64,000 nt of DNA, from contig DHXP01000070.1 of assembly GCA_002413745.1 (NCBI GenBank), positions 48,823-112,822 of the forward strand. The letters run 5' to 3'. Every line of letters begins with the position of its first letter. Position 1 is the stretch's first letter. This DNA is from Flavobacterium sp. UBA5153. Lineage in GTDB: Bacteria > Bacteroidota > Bacteroidia > Flavobacteriales > Flavobacteriaceae. The notes under the pieces were generated by a model that saw only the letters and a program-made list of their open reading frames with translations, did no database searches and had not been told where the DNA came from. Shown one piece after another: positions 18,284 through 26,886 of this stretch. A program made the position numbers and the translations under genes.

Positions 18284-19432
18284 ATGCAGTTTTCAGAAAT
18301 TTTAGGGCAGGATTACATCAAGAATCATTTGACACGAAGTGCCGATTTGGGCAGAATTCCTCACGCACAATTATTTGTGGGACCGGAAGGAAGCGGTACT
18401 TTGCCAATGGCGATTGCCTATGCGCAATACATTTTATGCGGCAATCAAAACGGCGAAAATTCAGGTTCCAACGAAGCCTGTAATCTTAAATTCCAAAAAA
18501 TTTCGCATCCTGATTTGCATTTTGTTTATCCAACGGTAAGCACCGAAGACGTGAAAAAAAATCCAAAAAGCCTCGACTTCATTACCGATTGGAGATTGTT
18601 TATTGCACAAAATCCTTACGGTGGTTTGTTCGATTGGTATTCCATTTTGGGCGTCCAGAACAAACAGGGCGAAATTCGGGTCGATGATGCCCAAGAAGTT
18701 TTAAAGTCATTATCCTTAAAATCATACGAAGGCGGTTATAAAATTATGATTGTTTGGATGGCCGATAAAATGAATATTTCTGCTTCCAATAAATTGCTAA
18801 AATTATTGGAAGAACCGCCGGAAAAAACAGTTTTCATCCTGATTTCGGAAAACGAAGAAGACATTATTCAAACCATTCGTTCCCGTTGCCAAGTCTTGCA
18901 TTTCAACGGATTGAGCGAACACGTCATTGCCGAAGCTTTGGTTTCGCGTGAAAATATAGAATCAAAACTGGCCGCAAAAATCGCCCATCAGGCACAAGGA
19001 AATTACAATAAAGCCTTGTATTTACTCAAGGATGACAACGACGAATTCCCCTTCGAACAATGGTTCGTGGTTTGGGTTCGTGCGGCTTTTAAAGCCAAAG
19101 GAAATCCTGCCGTGATTGCCGACCTGATTCTTTGGAGCGAACAAATTGCAGTTTTGGGAAGAGAAACCCAAAAGAAATTCCTGCAGTTTTGCATCGATAT
19201 TTTCCGTCAGGCGTTGCTATATAATTACGAAACTCCGAGTTTGGTTTATTTGGAACCTACGGTCGAAAATTTTACAATAGCAAAATTTGCGCCTTTTGTC
19301 AACGGCAACAACATCAACGAAATATTACAGGAATTGTCCGACGCCATTTATCATATCGAACGCAACGGAAATGCGAAAATTATTTTAACCGATTTATCTA
19401 TAAAACTGACCCGTTTAATCCACAAAAAATAA
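18284..19432 (+). CDS. holB: DNA polymerase III delta-prime subunit
   Basis: A 382-residue clamp-loader subunit. I start it at 18284 (MQFSEILGQDYIKNHL), the usual family N-terminus; the in-frame ATG at 18188 would add 32 residues that look like translated non-coding DNA and would span the predicted promoter. Motifs are a degenerate Walker A (GPEGSGTLPMAIAYA), LKLLEEPPEKTVFILIS and TIRSRCQVLHF, the SRC motif of delta-prime. No zinc-module cysteine tetrad like that of gamma/tau is apparent. It works in the clamp loader with DnaX and HolA. The downstream DoxX gene begins after four bases. Confidence 0.93.
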   Translation: MQFSEILGQDYIKNHLTRSADLGRIPHAQLFVGPEGSGTLPMAIAYAQYILCGNQNGENSGSNEACNLKFQKISHPDLHFVYPTVSTEDVKKNPKSLDFITDWRLFIAQNPYGGLFDWYSILGVQNKQGEIRVDDAQEVLKSLSLKSYEGGYKIMIVWMADKMNISASNKLLKLLEEPPEKTVFILISENEEDIIQTIRSRCQVLHFNGLSEHVIAEALVSRENIESKLAAKIAHQAQGNYNKALYLLKDDNDEFPFEQWFVVWVRAAFKAKGNPAVIADLILWSEQIAVLGRETQKKFLQFCIDIFRQALLYNYETPSLVYLEPTVENFTIAKFAPFVNGNNINEILQELSDAIYHIERNGNAKIILTDLSIKLTRLIHKK

Positions 19433-19436
19433 GCTT

Positions 19437-19820
19437 ATGAATAATGCCGCCTCTATTTTACTTTTGGTTTTTTTGGCCGTCACTTTTATACAATCCGGCT
19501 ATGACAAACTGTTTTATTGGAAAGACAATCTCGATTGGTTAAAAGAGCATTTTGCCAAAACCCAATTGAAAAACCTTGTCCATTTAGCCCTGCTGAATAT
19601 TCTGGTTTTAGAATTAATTTCGGGGGTTTTGTGTGTCGTTGGATGCGTCGAATTGTTTGTAAATAATGGAAGAACATTCGGATTATATGGTGCGGTTTTT
19701 TCTTGCATCACTTTATTAATGTTGCTTTTTGGACAACGATTGGCCAAAGATTATGATGGAGCCAGAACAATTGTCATTTATTTTATTCCGGCGGTTATGG
19801 CGGTTTATTGGTTAAATTAG
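19437..19820 (+). CDS. DoxX family membrane protein
   Basis: A 127-residue protein with four predicted transmembrane helices (about 4-20, 45-68, 76-97, 108-125). The first-helix FIQSGYDKLFYW and the overall layout fit the DoxX/DoxD family. Members sit in the cytoplasmic membrane and are often linked to redox processes, but the function of most is unknown. It is probably translated from the holB transcript. Confidence 0.82.
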   Translation: MNNAASILLLVFLAVTFIQSGYDKLFYWKDNLDWLKEHFAKTQLKNLVHLALLNILVLELISGVLCVVGCVELFVNNGRTFGLYGAVFSCITLLMLLFGQRLAKDYDGARTIVIYFIPAVMAVYWLN

Positions 19821-19860
19821 AAAATATGACTCAAGTAAAACTGTTACAAACATTCTGTTT

Positions 19861-19937
19861 TTTAAACCATTAAGATATTAAGTTTCATTAAGGGAATATT
19901 ATAAATCTTAATCAACTTAATATCTTAATGGTTTAAA
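19861..19937. repeat. Long perfect inverted repeat (24-bp arms)
   Basis: Arm one is 19861-19884 and arm two 19914-19937; the two are perfect reverse complements separated by 29 bases. Each arm contains CCATTAAGATATTAAG or its complement. It lies in the gap between the DoxX gene and the thioesterase gene and could form a strong cruciform or RNA hairpin. It is not followed by a T-run, so it is not a classical terminator. Confidence 0.8.
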
Positions 19938-19984
19938 ATTGAAAAAAAAATAGTGTTTTTTGAATACAAAAAAATTAAATAAAA

Positions 19985-20494
19985 ATGACTTCAAAACATC
20001 CTTCTGAATCTTTGACCGTATTAACTGATTTGGTTTTGCCAAGCGAAACCAATCCCTTGAACAATCTTTTTGGTGGCGAATTGTTGGCTCGAATGGATCG
20101 TGCCGCCAGCATTGCCGCCGGAAGACATTCCCGCAGAATTTCCGTTACGGCCTCCGTAAATCACGTGGCTTTCAACAAAGCCATTCCTCTGGGAAGCGTC
20201 GTTATTATTGAAGCAAAAGTGTCGAGAGCGTTCAAGACTTCAATGGAAATTTACATCGACGTTTGGGTCGAAGATCGACAGTCAGGAAACAGAACCAAGG
20301 CCAACGAAGCCATTTACACTTTTGTGGCGGTAGATGACAGCGGAAGACCTGTTGAAGTGCCGCACATAATTCCCGAAACGGAACTCGAAATTCAGCGTTT
20401 TGATGCGGCTTTGAGAAGAAAACAATTGAGTCTAGTCTTGGCTGGAAAATTGAATCCTCACGAAGCTACGGAATTGAAGGCGTTGTTTGTGTAA
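19985..20494 (+). CDS. Acyl-CoA thioesterase (hotdog fold)
   Basis: A 169-residue YciA/BACH-like thioesterase hydrolysing acyl-CoA to free acid and CoA. Conserved features are the N-terminal NPLNNLFGGELLARMDRAAS (with the catalytic-region residues after the Gly pair), NHVAFNKAIPLGSVV and the C-terminal EIQRFDAALRRK. Single hotdog domain of normal size. It stands alone with 164 bases upstream that contain the inverted repeat. Confidence 0.9.
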   Translation: MTSKHPSESLTVLTDLVLPSETNPLNNLFGGELLARMDRAASIAAGRHSRRISVTASVNHVAFNKAIPLGSVVIIEAKVSRAFKTSMEIYIDVWVEDRQSGNRTKANEAIYTFVAVDDSGRPVEVPHIIPETELEIQRFDAALRRKQLSLVLAGKLNPHEATELKALFV

Positions 20495-20556
20495 GAACTT
20501 GATTTTGTTAAATCAATTTAAAAGATAGTTGCAATTAGTAAAAACAAAACTTAGAA

Positions 20557-21057
20557 ATGAAAAATAAGATAATAATAATGGGTGTTTTAAGTATAATACT
20601 GGGTTTAGTTGGTTGCAAAAAAGATAATCAAGAAAATAAAAATTCAAACAGCTCTTTAATGCAATTTGCAAAGCAAATTACGATTAATCAATTGTCCGAA
20701 GAATTACAAAAACTCAAAGATGGAAAAACTGAATTTGATTTTATTGGAATAACATCCAACGGAGTTGATTGTATTTACTTTGTAAAGGACGGAAACAACT
20801 TTCAAATTGAATTTGAAGCTATGGCTCAAGAACAAATTCCTTTTATTCAAAAACTTAAGCAATTTGCCAATTCAAGCGGCTTTATGTTTAAAATGACAAC
20901 TTATGGAAATAAGCCACAATATAGTAACGAAAAAAAAGCTCCCGTAATTAGAATAGAGATAAACTCAAAGCTGACTAAAACAAGTGAAATTGGAAAAACG
21001 ATTGAAAACATAATATTTGGGAATACTGAGAACACAAAATATGATGTTGTTCCATAA
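20557..21057 (+). CDS. Predicted lipoprotein of unknown function
   Basis: A 166-residue protein with a signal peptide ending in the lipobox GLVGC (Cys20) followed by KKDNQ, so it is likely a lipoprotein. The mature part is a small, mixed alpha/beta domain without motifs I recognise. It lies alone between the thioesterase and recA. The coding sequence appears slightly more AT-rich than its neighbours, which may hint at recent gain. Confidence 0.7.
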   Translation: MKNKIIIMGVLSIILGLVGCKKDNQENKNSNSSLMQFAKQITINQLSEELQKLKDGKTEFDFIGITSNGVDCIYFVKDGNNFQIEFEAMAQEQIPFIQKLKQFANSSGFMFKMTTYGNKPQYSNEKKAPVIRIEINSKLTKTSEIGKTIENIIFGNTENTKYDVVP

Positions 21058-21166
21058 ATAAATACCTCTAAAAAGAGATTTTTTTAAGAGCCTTATTAAC
21101 CCAAAACATTCCTATTGCAACTTCCAAAAAAAGAAGTATTTTTACAAACGAAAAGCACAAAAACAT

Positions 21167-22195
21167 ATGAAAGAAAAGATGAAGGAAAAGACGAGTTCAG
21201 AAAAAGAAGCCAAATTAAAAGCGCTACAACTTACGCTTGACAAACTGGATAAAACCTACGGAAAAGGTACGGTTATGAAAATGGGAGACAAAGCCGTCGA
21301 AGAAGTGGAAACTATTTCATCCGGATCTTTGGGTCTCGATTTGGCCTTGGGAGTTGGCGGTTATCCAAGAGGAAGAGTTATCGAAATATACGGCCCGGAA
21401 TCTTCGGGAAAAACAACCTTGACTTTGCACGCCATTGCCGAAGCCCAAAAAGCCGGAGGAATCGCTGCTTTTATTGATGCAGAACACGCTTTCGACAGAA
21501 ATTATGCCGAAAAATTGGGTGTTGACATCGAAAATTTAATCATATCGCAACCTGACAACGGGGAACAAGCATTAGAAATTGCCGAGAATTTAATTCGTTC
21601 TGGAGCGATTGATATTGTCGTGATTGACTCGGTTGCGGCTTTGACTCCAAAAAGTGAAATCGAAGGCGAAATGGGTGATTCTAAAATGGGTTTACACGCT
21701 CGTTTGATGTCTCAAGCCTTGAGAAAACTGACTGGAACCATCAGTAAAACCAATTGTACGGTTTTCTTCATCAACCAGTTGAGAGAGAAAATTGGCGTAA
21801 TGTTCGGAAATCCAGAAACGACTACGGGTGGAAATGCGTTGAAGTTTTATGCTTCGGTTCGTTTGGATATTCGTCGTTCCACGCAAATAAAAGATGGCGA
21901 TAACGTACTTGGAAACAGAACCAAAGTTAAAGTCGTGAAAAACAAAGTGGCTCCACCATTTAAAGTGGCCGAATTTGATATTATGTACGGAGAAGGGATT
22001 TCAAAAACAGGCGAAATCTTGGATTTAGCCGTTGAATTTGAAATCATCAAAAAAGCGGGTTCTTGGTTCAGTTATGGCGAAACCAAATTAGGACAAGGCC
22101 GTGATGCGGTAAAATCTTTGATAAAAGACAATCCTGAATTAGCGGATGAATTAGAAGCCAAAATCAAGGCTTTGATAAAAGAAAAAAATGCTTAA
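21167..22195 (+). CDS. recA: Recombinase RecA
   Basis: A 342-residue homologous-recombination ATPase that also activates the SOS response. Walker A is GPESSGKTT (residues about 74-82), Walker B is [10 protein letters not shown], and loop L1/L2 and the motif [34 protein letters not shown] are all present. The start is uncertain between 21167 and 21179 (two methionines four codons apart). I see no LexA-type box upstream. A strong terminator follows. Confidence 0.98.
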   Translation: MKEKMKEKTSSEKEAKLKALQLTLDKLDKTYGKGTVMKMGDKAVEEVETISSGSLGLDLALGVGGYPRGRVIEIYGPESSGKTTLTLHAIAEAQKAGGIAAFIDAEHAFDRNYAEKLGVDIENLIISQPDNGEQALEIAENLIRSGAIDIVVIDSVAALTPKSEIEGEMGDSKMGLHARLMSQALRKLTGTISKTNCTVFFINQLREKIGVMFGNPETTTGGNALKFYASVRLDIRRSTQIKDGDNVLGNRTKVKVVKNKVAPPFKVAEFDIMYGEGISKTGEILDLAVEFEIIKKAGSWFSYGETKLGQGRDAVKSLIKDNPELADELEAKIKALIKEKNA

Positions 22196-22204
22196 AATTA
22201 GAAA

Positions 22205-22235
22205 AGAGTCCCGCAATGCGGGACTCTTTTTTTTT
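22205..22235 (+). terminator. Rho-independent terminator of recA
   Basis: A ten-base stem AGAGTCCCGC with loop AAT and its complement (22218-22227) is followed by eight T. It starts ten bases after the recA stop codon. Confidence 0.93.
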
Positions 22236-22254
22236 GCGACAGACATATTCTACT

Positions 22255-22326
22255 CTATTTGTCACGCTGGAAGCGTCTTAATTATGTTGCTCTAGTATGT
22301 TGAGACGCTTCCAGCGTGACAAATAG
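22255..22326. repeat. Inverted repeat of the GACGC family
   Basis: Two perfect 24-bp arms (22255-22278 and 22303-22326) face each other across 24 bases; each contains GTCACGCTGGAAGCGTCT or its complement. Three more copies of this core lie at 24561-24670. It lies between the recA terminator and the end of the plsC paralogue. Confidence 0.82.
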
Positions 22327-22349
22327 AACTAATTATTTAGGACTAAAAA

Positions 22350-23096
22350 CTACTTTTTCTTCTGAAACTCTTCTAATTGTTTATGAATTGTTTTCCAGGA
22401 CTGGTCTTTAAGACTATTCTTGTCGGCCATTGTTTTTCCTTTAGTTTCAACAAAAGGAAGAATTCGTACCCTCAAAACTCCAGGACTTCCGCTAAAAATC
22501 GTATAGGAAAAACGTTTTTTATTATCCGCAAAAGTAATGGGAACAATCGGTAATTGATGATTAATTGCCAGTCGGAAAGCGCCGTCTTTAAAGGTGTCCA
22601 AAAGTATTGATTCGTCATCGGGAACGCCGCCCTCGGGAAAAATACAAATGCTAAGTCCTTGATTTATTCTTTTTTGGGCCCTTTCGAAAACGCCGTGTTT
22701 ACTTCTGGAACTATTTCTGTCGACCAAAATGCAGGTTCGTTTATAGAAAAATCCAAACAAGGGGATTTTTGACAACTCTTGTTTTCCCACAAAAACGAAT
22801 GGTTTTCGTATCGTGACAAGCATCAACATAATGTCGACCATCGAAGTGTGATTGGCAACAAACATATAGCTTTTGTCGGATTCGAGTGTTTGATCTTTAT
22901 CAATTTTATAATAAAATCCCATCCCAAAAAGAATGAATTTTGACCAAATTCTGGCCATCTTAAAAAAATACGGATAACCGCTTTCGGTCAAAATGGAAGC
23001 CACCAGAAAAGGAAACATAATAATAATGGGAATGGTCATTAAGACATAAAACCAAATGCGCCAAACCACCCAAAAAATAATTTTTATTCCTCTCAT
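22350..23096 (-). CDS. 1-acyl-sn-glycerol-3-phosphate acyltransferase (second PlsC paralogue)
   Basis: A 248-residue acyltransferase with an N-terminal membrane segment (about 7-35). Motif I is NHTSMVD, motif II contains GKQELSKIPLFG, the conserved FYKRTCILVDRNS follows, and motif III is FPEGGVPD. This differs from the first paralogue at 8551, which has FPEGTRSK; the GGVPD form suggests another acyl donor or acceptor, perhaps an ornithine or lyso-lipid, though that is a guess. Transcribed alone, divergent from trpS. Confidence 0.9.
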   Translation of the reverse strand: MRGIKIIFWVVWRIWFYVLMTIPIIIMFPFLVASILTESGYPYFFKMARIWSKFILFGMGFYYKIDKDQTLESDKSYMFVANHTSMVDIMLMLVTIRKPFVFVGKQELSKIPLFGFFYKRTCILVDRNSSRSKHGVFERAQKRINQGLSICIFPEGGVPDDESILLDTFKDGAFRLAINHQLPIVPITFADNKKRFSYTIFSGSPGVLRVRILPFVETKGKTMADKNSLKDQSWKTIHKQLEEFQKKK

Positions 23097-23140
23097 AGCG
23101 TCAAAAGTAAGGAAAAGTGTGTAACTTTTAGTAAAAGAAT

Positions 23141-23148
23141 TAACTTTG
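23141..23148 (+). promoter_or_regulatory. Likely -7 promoter element of trpS
   Basis: TAACTTTG matches TAnnTTTG and lies 22 bases before the trpS start. No clear -33 element. Confidence 0.45.
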
Positions 23149-23170
23149 TCAAAAATAGCAATCTTTTACA

Positions 23171-24148
23171 ATGGCAAAAATACTCACCGGCGTTCAAAGT
23201 ACAGGAACCCCGCATTTAGGAAACTTACTTGGCGCAATCATTCCCGCAATCGAATTATCGAATAATCCCGAAAACGAATCGTTTCTTTTCATCGCCGATT
23301 TGCATTCGATCACCCAAATAAAAGACGGCAAAACATTAAGAGCAAACACCTACAGCACAGCTGCAGCTTGGCTTGCCTGTGGTTTGAATGTGGATAAAGT
23401 GGTTTTTTACCGTCAGTCCGATGTGCCACAAACAGCGGAATTATCTTGGTATTTGAGTTGTTTTTTTCCTTTCCAAAGATTGACATTGGCCCATTCCTTC
23501 AAAGACAAAGCCGACAGATTAGAAGACGTAAATGCCGGATTATTTTCGTATCCGATGCTTATGGCTGCCGACATTTTATTGTATGATGCCCAATTTGTTC
23601 CCGTGGGAAAAGACCAGTTGCAGCACGTTGAAATTACTCGTGATGTGGCTTCCCGTTTCAATCACCAAATGGGAGAAACGTTCGTGATTCCTGAAGCCAA
23701 AATCCAGAAAGACACGATGTATGTTCCCGGCACTAATGGCGGAAAAATGAGCAAATCAGCCAATAATTTCATCAATATTTTCTTGGACGACAAAGCCTTA
23801 CGCAAGCAAATAATGGGAATTGAAACGGATAGCACTCCGCTTGAAGACTCAAAAAATCCGGAGACTTGCAATGCTTTTGCCCTTTATAAATTATTGGCGA
23901 ATGAAAGCGAAATACAAACAATGACTGCCAATTATCTAGGCGGAAATTACGGTTATGGTCACGCCAAACAAGCCTTATTTGAATTAATCATAGAAAAATT
24001 CAAAACCGAAAGGGAAAAATACAATTACTACATCAACAACCTCGCCGAAGTAGACGCCTTATTAAAAACTGGCGCCGAAAAAGCGGCTGTTGTTGCCAAT
24101 GGCGTTTTGGGAAGAGTGAGGGAGAAATTGGGGTTTGAGGTAGTTTAA
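23171..24148 (+). CDS. trpS: Tryptophanyl-tRNA synthetase
   Basis: A 325-residue class I synthetase that charges tRNA-Trp. The HIGH-type motif appears as TGTPHLGNLLGA (residues about 11-22), the tryptophan-binding region as FSYPMLMAADILLYDA with GKDQLQHVEITRD, and the KMSKS loop as GGKMSKSANNF. Length is as expected. A hairpin terminator follows. Confidence 0.97.
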   Translation: MAKILTGVQSTGTPHLGNLLGAIIPAIELSNNPENESFLFIADLHSITQIKDGKTLRANTYSTAAAWLACGLNVDKVVFYRQSDVPQTAELSWYLSCFFPFQRLTLAHSFKDKADRLEDVNAGLFSYPMLMAADILLYDAQFVPVGKDQLQHVEITRDVASRFNHQMGETFVIPEAKIQKDTMYVPGTNGGKMSKSANNFINIFLDDKALRKQIMGIETDSTPLEDSKNPETCNAFALYKLLANESEIQTMTANYLGGNYGYGHAKQALFELIIEKFKTEREKYNYYINNLAEVDALLKTGAEKAAVVANGVLGRVREKLGFEVV

Positions 24149-24165
24149 TACCAATTATGTATTCG

Positions 24166-24198
24166 AAAAGACTTTCAAAAATTTTCGAGAGTCTTTTT
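24166..24198 (+). terminator. Terminator after trpS
   Basis: AAAAGACTTTC pairs with GAGAGTCTTTT (one G-T pair) around a short AT-rich loop, ending in a T-run. It can serve the trpS gene, and its A-rich left side could also act for the opposite gene. Confidence 0.6.
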
Positions 24199-24211
24199 CA
24201 AACTATAACAA

Positions 24212-24520
24212 TTAAAATGAATCGTTTAAAAAATTCCAATCTGGATTAATTGTGTTAATTAATATTTCTTTTTTATCCCGTTTCAAATCTTTAATTTCTT
24301 TCTCACGAGCAATAGCAAGCTGTATCCAAGTAAAATGTTCATAATAAAGCAAAAATTCAACATTATATCGTGCAGTAAAACTTTTTGGATTTATTTTTTC
24401 TTTATGCTCCTGTAAACGTTTTTTTAGGTTATTTGTGACACCTGTATATAGTACTGTTTTATTTTTGTTAGTCAGGATGTAAACATAAAAATTGTATATG
24501 CCTTCTGTGTATTCTATCAT
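24212..24520 (-). CDS. GIY-YIG nuclease family protein
   Basis: A 102-residue single-domain GIY-YIG protein. The first strand is FYVYILTNKNKTVLYTG, the conserved Arg/Glu region is NLKKRLQEHK, and the tyrosine-containing second block and LLYYEHFTWIQLAIAREKEIKD complete the YhbQ/endo-like form common in Bacteroidota. Family members may cleave DNA, but small ones are mostly uncharacterised. It sits between the trpS terminator and a cluster of GACGC repeats, so it could be a passenger of an older insertion; there is no direct proof. Confidence 0.85.
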   Translation of the reverse strand: MIEYTEGIYNFYVYILTNKNKTVLYTGVTNNLKKRLQEHKEKINPKSFTARYNVEFLLYYEHFTWIQLAIAREKEIKDLKRDKKEILINTINPDWNFLNDSF

Positions 24521-24560
24521 AATGATTCTCTTAAAGTCAATTGTTAAGCCCTCTCAAATA

Positions 24561-24670
24561 GAGACGCTTCCAGCGTGACAAACGGAGTAGAGCGTTTTGG
24601 TTGCTCATACTATTTTCAACTTATTTTGTCACGCTGGAGGCGTCTCGATTTGTCACGCTGGAAGCGTCTC
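24561..24670. repeat. Three copies of the GACGC repeat core
   Basis: Copies lie at 24561-24582 (minus orientation), 24625-24646 (plus, one mismatch GGAGG for GGAAG) and 24649-24670 (plus). Together with the pair at 22255-22326 they form a local family. They occupy the gap between the GIY-YIG gene and dprA and could fold into hairpins in either strand. Confidence 0.8.
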
Positions 24671-24693
24671 AATTTTCTGTTTTTTTCATTCGT

Positions 24694-25794
24694 TTATATC
24701 GCCTCAAACAATTTCCCGGGCAAAGGTCGAATCACGCCTTTCAATTCCATATTCAGGAGCATTCCCGATATTTTGTAAATGGGAAAATCACACCGTAGAG
24801 CAATAATGTCGAGCAATTCCTTTCCATTTTTAAGGAGGTAATCATACACTTTTTGTTCGTCATCATCGAGTGTGACAAAGAGTTGCTTTTGCACGGGTTT
24901 TGTCTTGCTTTCAATGTCCCAATTCAGGATATAAACCAAGTCGGCAGCACTGGTAAGCAGGTTTGCTTTTTGGGTTTTAATCAAGTTGTTGCATCCTTGA
25001 CTGTATTTATCGGTTGTTCTTCCCGGCACGGCAAAAACATCGCGGTTGTAATCATTGGCCATATTTGCGGTAATCAAAGAACCGCCTCTTTCGGCAGACT
25101 CGATGACAATCGTAGCTTCGGAGATTCCCGCCACAATACGGTTTCTACGAACAAAATTTTCTTTGTCCGGATTGGACGAACTCCAAAATTCAGTCATAAA
25201 TCCGCCGTTTTGCTCTACTTTGGCAACGTATTTCTTGTGGGGTTTAGGGTAAATTTGGTTTAAACCGTGCGCCACAACGCCAATAGTTTGCAGGTTGTTG
25301 TCCATCGCCAATTGATGGGCAAAAATATCGACGCCATATGCAAAACCACTCACGATTACAGGGTCAAGAGGAGCTAAATCTTCTATCAATTTTCGGCAAA
25401 ATTCCATTCCATAAGAAGTGATTTGTCGCGTTCCCACAATGCTGATGATTTTTTTATTTTTTAAATCGATATTGCCAGAAGTAAACAACAAAACCGGTCC
25501 ATCGATGCAATGTTTCAAACGATCCGGGTAATTTTCATCCTGAAAATAAGCGACGTTGATTTCGTTTGATTTTATAAAATTTAGTTCCTGTTCCGCCTTT
25601 TCGAAAACAGATTTACTTTTTAAATTTCGTAGCAACGTGGAACCAATACCGTCAATGGCAGCGATTTGGGAAGTTTTAGTATTGAAAACCGCTTCAGCAC
25701 TGCCGCAATGGTTTATCAGTTTTTTGGCCATAATATCGCCAACACCCTCCACTTGTTGCAATGCCAATAAATGAAATAAATCTTGGTCTGTCAT
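24694..25794 (-). CDS. dprA: DNA-processing protein DprA
   Basis: A 366-residue protein that loads RecA onto incoming single-stranded DNA during natural transformation. It has an N-terminal helix-hairpin-helix region (about 5-65), the Rossmann core with GTRQITSYGMEFC, VSGFAYGVDIFAH, and RNRIVAGIS, and a C-terminal winged-helix domain (about 300-360). It is close to recA by 2.5 kb but not in its operon. Its presence suggests that the organism has at least part of the competence machinery. Confidence 0.95.
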   Translation of the reverse strand: MTDQDLFHLLALQQVEGVGDIMAKKLINHCGSAEAVFNTKTSQIAAIDGIGSTLLRNLKSKSVFEKAEQELNFIKSNEINVAYFQDENYPDRLKHCIDGPVLLFTSGNIDLKNKKIISIVGTRQITSYGMEFCRKLIEDLAPLDPVIVSGFAYGVDIFAHQLAMDNNLQTIGVVAHGLNQIYPKPHKKYVAKVEQNGGFMTEFWSSSNPDKENFVRRNRIVAGISEATIVIESAERGGSLITANMANDYNRDVFAVPGRTTDKYSQGCNNLIKTQKANLLTSAADLVYILNWDIESKTKPVQKQLFVTLDDDEQKVYDYLLKNGKELLDIIALRCDFPIYKISGMLLNMELKGVIRPLPGKLFEAI

Positions 25795-25861
25795 ACTAAT
25801 CGTTTGAGGTTGAAATGTATAAAAATTTATGCGGATTGTTAATAAAAATTGTGAATAAAAT

Positions 25862-25891
25862 TTTGATAACTATTTTCAATGTATAACTTTG
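25862..25891 (+). promoter_or_regulatory. Full Bacteroidota-type promoter of the HU/SPOR gene
   Basis: TTTG at 25862-25865 (-33) and TAACTTTG at 25884-25891 (-7) are separated by 18 bases, a near-ideal arrangement. The -7 element ends five bases before the ATG at 25897, so the mRNA probably starts at or next to the start codon. Confidence 0.7.
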
Positions 25892-25896
25892 TGTCT

Positions 25897-26832
25897 ATGA
25901 ACATCGAACCATACATCGCGCAGCTTTTATACCGTTACCAATGTGTAACCGTTCCGGGTTTCGGGGCTTTTTTGACTGAAATACAGTCGGCACAATTAAT
26001 TGAAAGTTCCAATTCGTTTTTTCCACCAAAAAAAATGATTTCGTTCAATGCTTATCTAAAAAATAACGATGGATTATTGGCCAATCATATTGCCCAAGCA
26101 GAAAAAACATCCTATGAATATGCTATTAGCGCGATTCAATATGAAGTTTTTAACTGGAAAAAAGCACTTCAGGAAAACGGATTATTCTCTATAAAAAACG
26201 TGGGGAATTTTTCGCTTAACGCCGATAAAAACTTGATTTTCACTCCTTATGACCAAACCAATTATTTGACCAATTCCTTTGGTTTAGGCGCCTTTGTTTC
26301 GCCAATGGTGAAAAGAGAAATTTTTGAACAAAAAATCGAAGCTCTTGAGGAAAATGAAGTAATTGTTTTCAATCCAGAAAGAAGAAGAACGAGCGCCTAT
26401 TTGAAATATGCCGCTATTTTCGTCTTGGGATTAGGTATGACAGCGGGTATTGGATATCCTATTTATCAAGAACATATTGCATCAGAAACGATTCTTGTTG
26501 AAACAGCCGTTCAAAAACAAGTTCAGAACAAAATTCAAGAAGCCACTTTTTTTATTAAAAATCCAATTCCAGCCGTAACGCTTACCGTAAAAGAGGAGAA
26601 AATGTCCTACCATATTATGGCGGGTGCGTTTAGAGAAGAAAAAAATGCCCAAAGAACATTTGAAAAGCTTTCTAATCAAGGTTATAAAGCAAGAAGAATT
26701 CCACAAAATAAATACGGATTGTTTCCAGTTCTTTACGGAAGTTATGCCACTTTTACCGAAGCTGAAAAAGCAAAACAGGAAATCCAAAAAACAGTAAATC
26801 CTGATGCTTGGATTCTGATAGAATCACTATAA
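25897..26832 (+). CDS. HU-CCDC81-like domain and SPOR domain protein
   Basis: A 311-residue membrane protein. I start it at 25897 (MNIEPYIAQLLYRYQCVTVPGFGAFL) because the promoter overlaps the in-frame ATG at 25879. Residues about 1-135 form two HU/CCDC81-like domains, the first with VPGFGAFL and the second with LFSIKNVGNFSL. A transmembrane helix (about 168-187, FVLGLGMTAGIGYPI) follows, and the periplasmic C-terminus (about 235-311) is a SPOR domain (YHIMAGAFREEKNAQ...GLFPVLYGSYATFTEAEKA). SPOR domains bind denuded peptidoglycan at division sites. The HU-like half would then face the cytoplasm and could touch DNA or another partner. Confidence 0.85.
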   Translation: MNIEPYIAQLLYRYQCVTVPGFGAFLTEIQSAQLIESSNSFFPPKKMISFNAYLKNNDGLLANHIAQAEKTSYEYAISAIQYEVFNWKKALQENGLFSIKNVGNFSLNADKNLIFTPYDQTNYLTNSFGLGAFVSPMVKREIFEQKIEALEENEVIVFNPERRRTSAYLKYAAIFVLGLGMTAGIGYPIYQEHIASETILVETAVQKQVQNKIQEATFFIKNPIPAVTLTVKEEKMSYHIMAGAFREEKNAQRTFEKLSNQGYKARRIPQNKYGLFPVLYGSYATFTEAEKAKQEIQKTVNPDAWILIESL

Positions 26833-26837
26833 AAACG

Positions 26838-26869
26838 AAACCCATTCCTTAAATCGAATGGGTTTTTTT
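26838..26869 (+). terminator. Terminator after the HU/SPOR gene
   Basis: AAACCCATTC at 26838-26847 pairs perfectly with GAATGGGTTT at 26856-26865 and is followed by T residues; starting only six bases after the stop codon, it is a typical intrinsic terminator and may also serve the convergent helicase gene. Confidence 0.85.
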
Positions 26870-26886
26870 ATACACGACAATTCATT

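Noticed and set aside
24212-24520. The GIY-YIG gene as a homing endonuclease in an intron.
   Set aside because: It is a free-standing 102-residue gene in intergenic DNA; no split host gene is seen.
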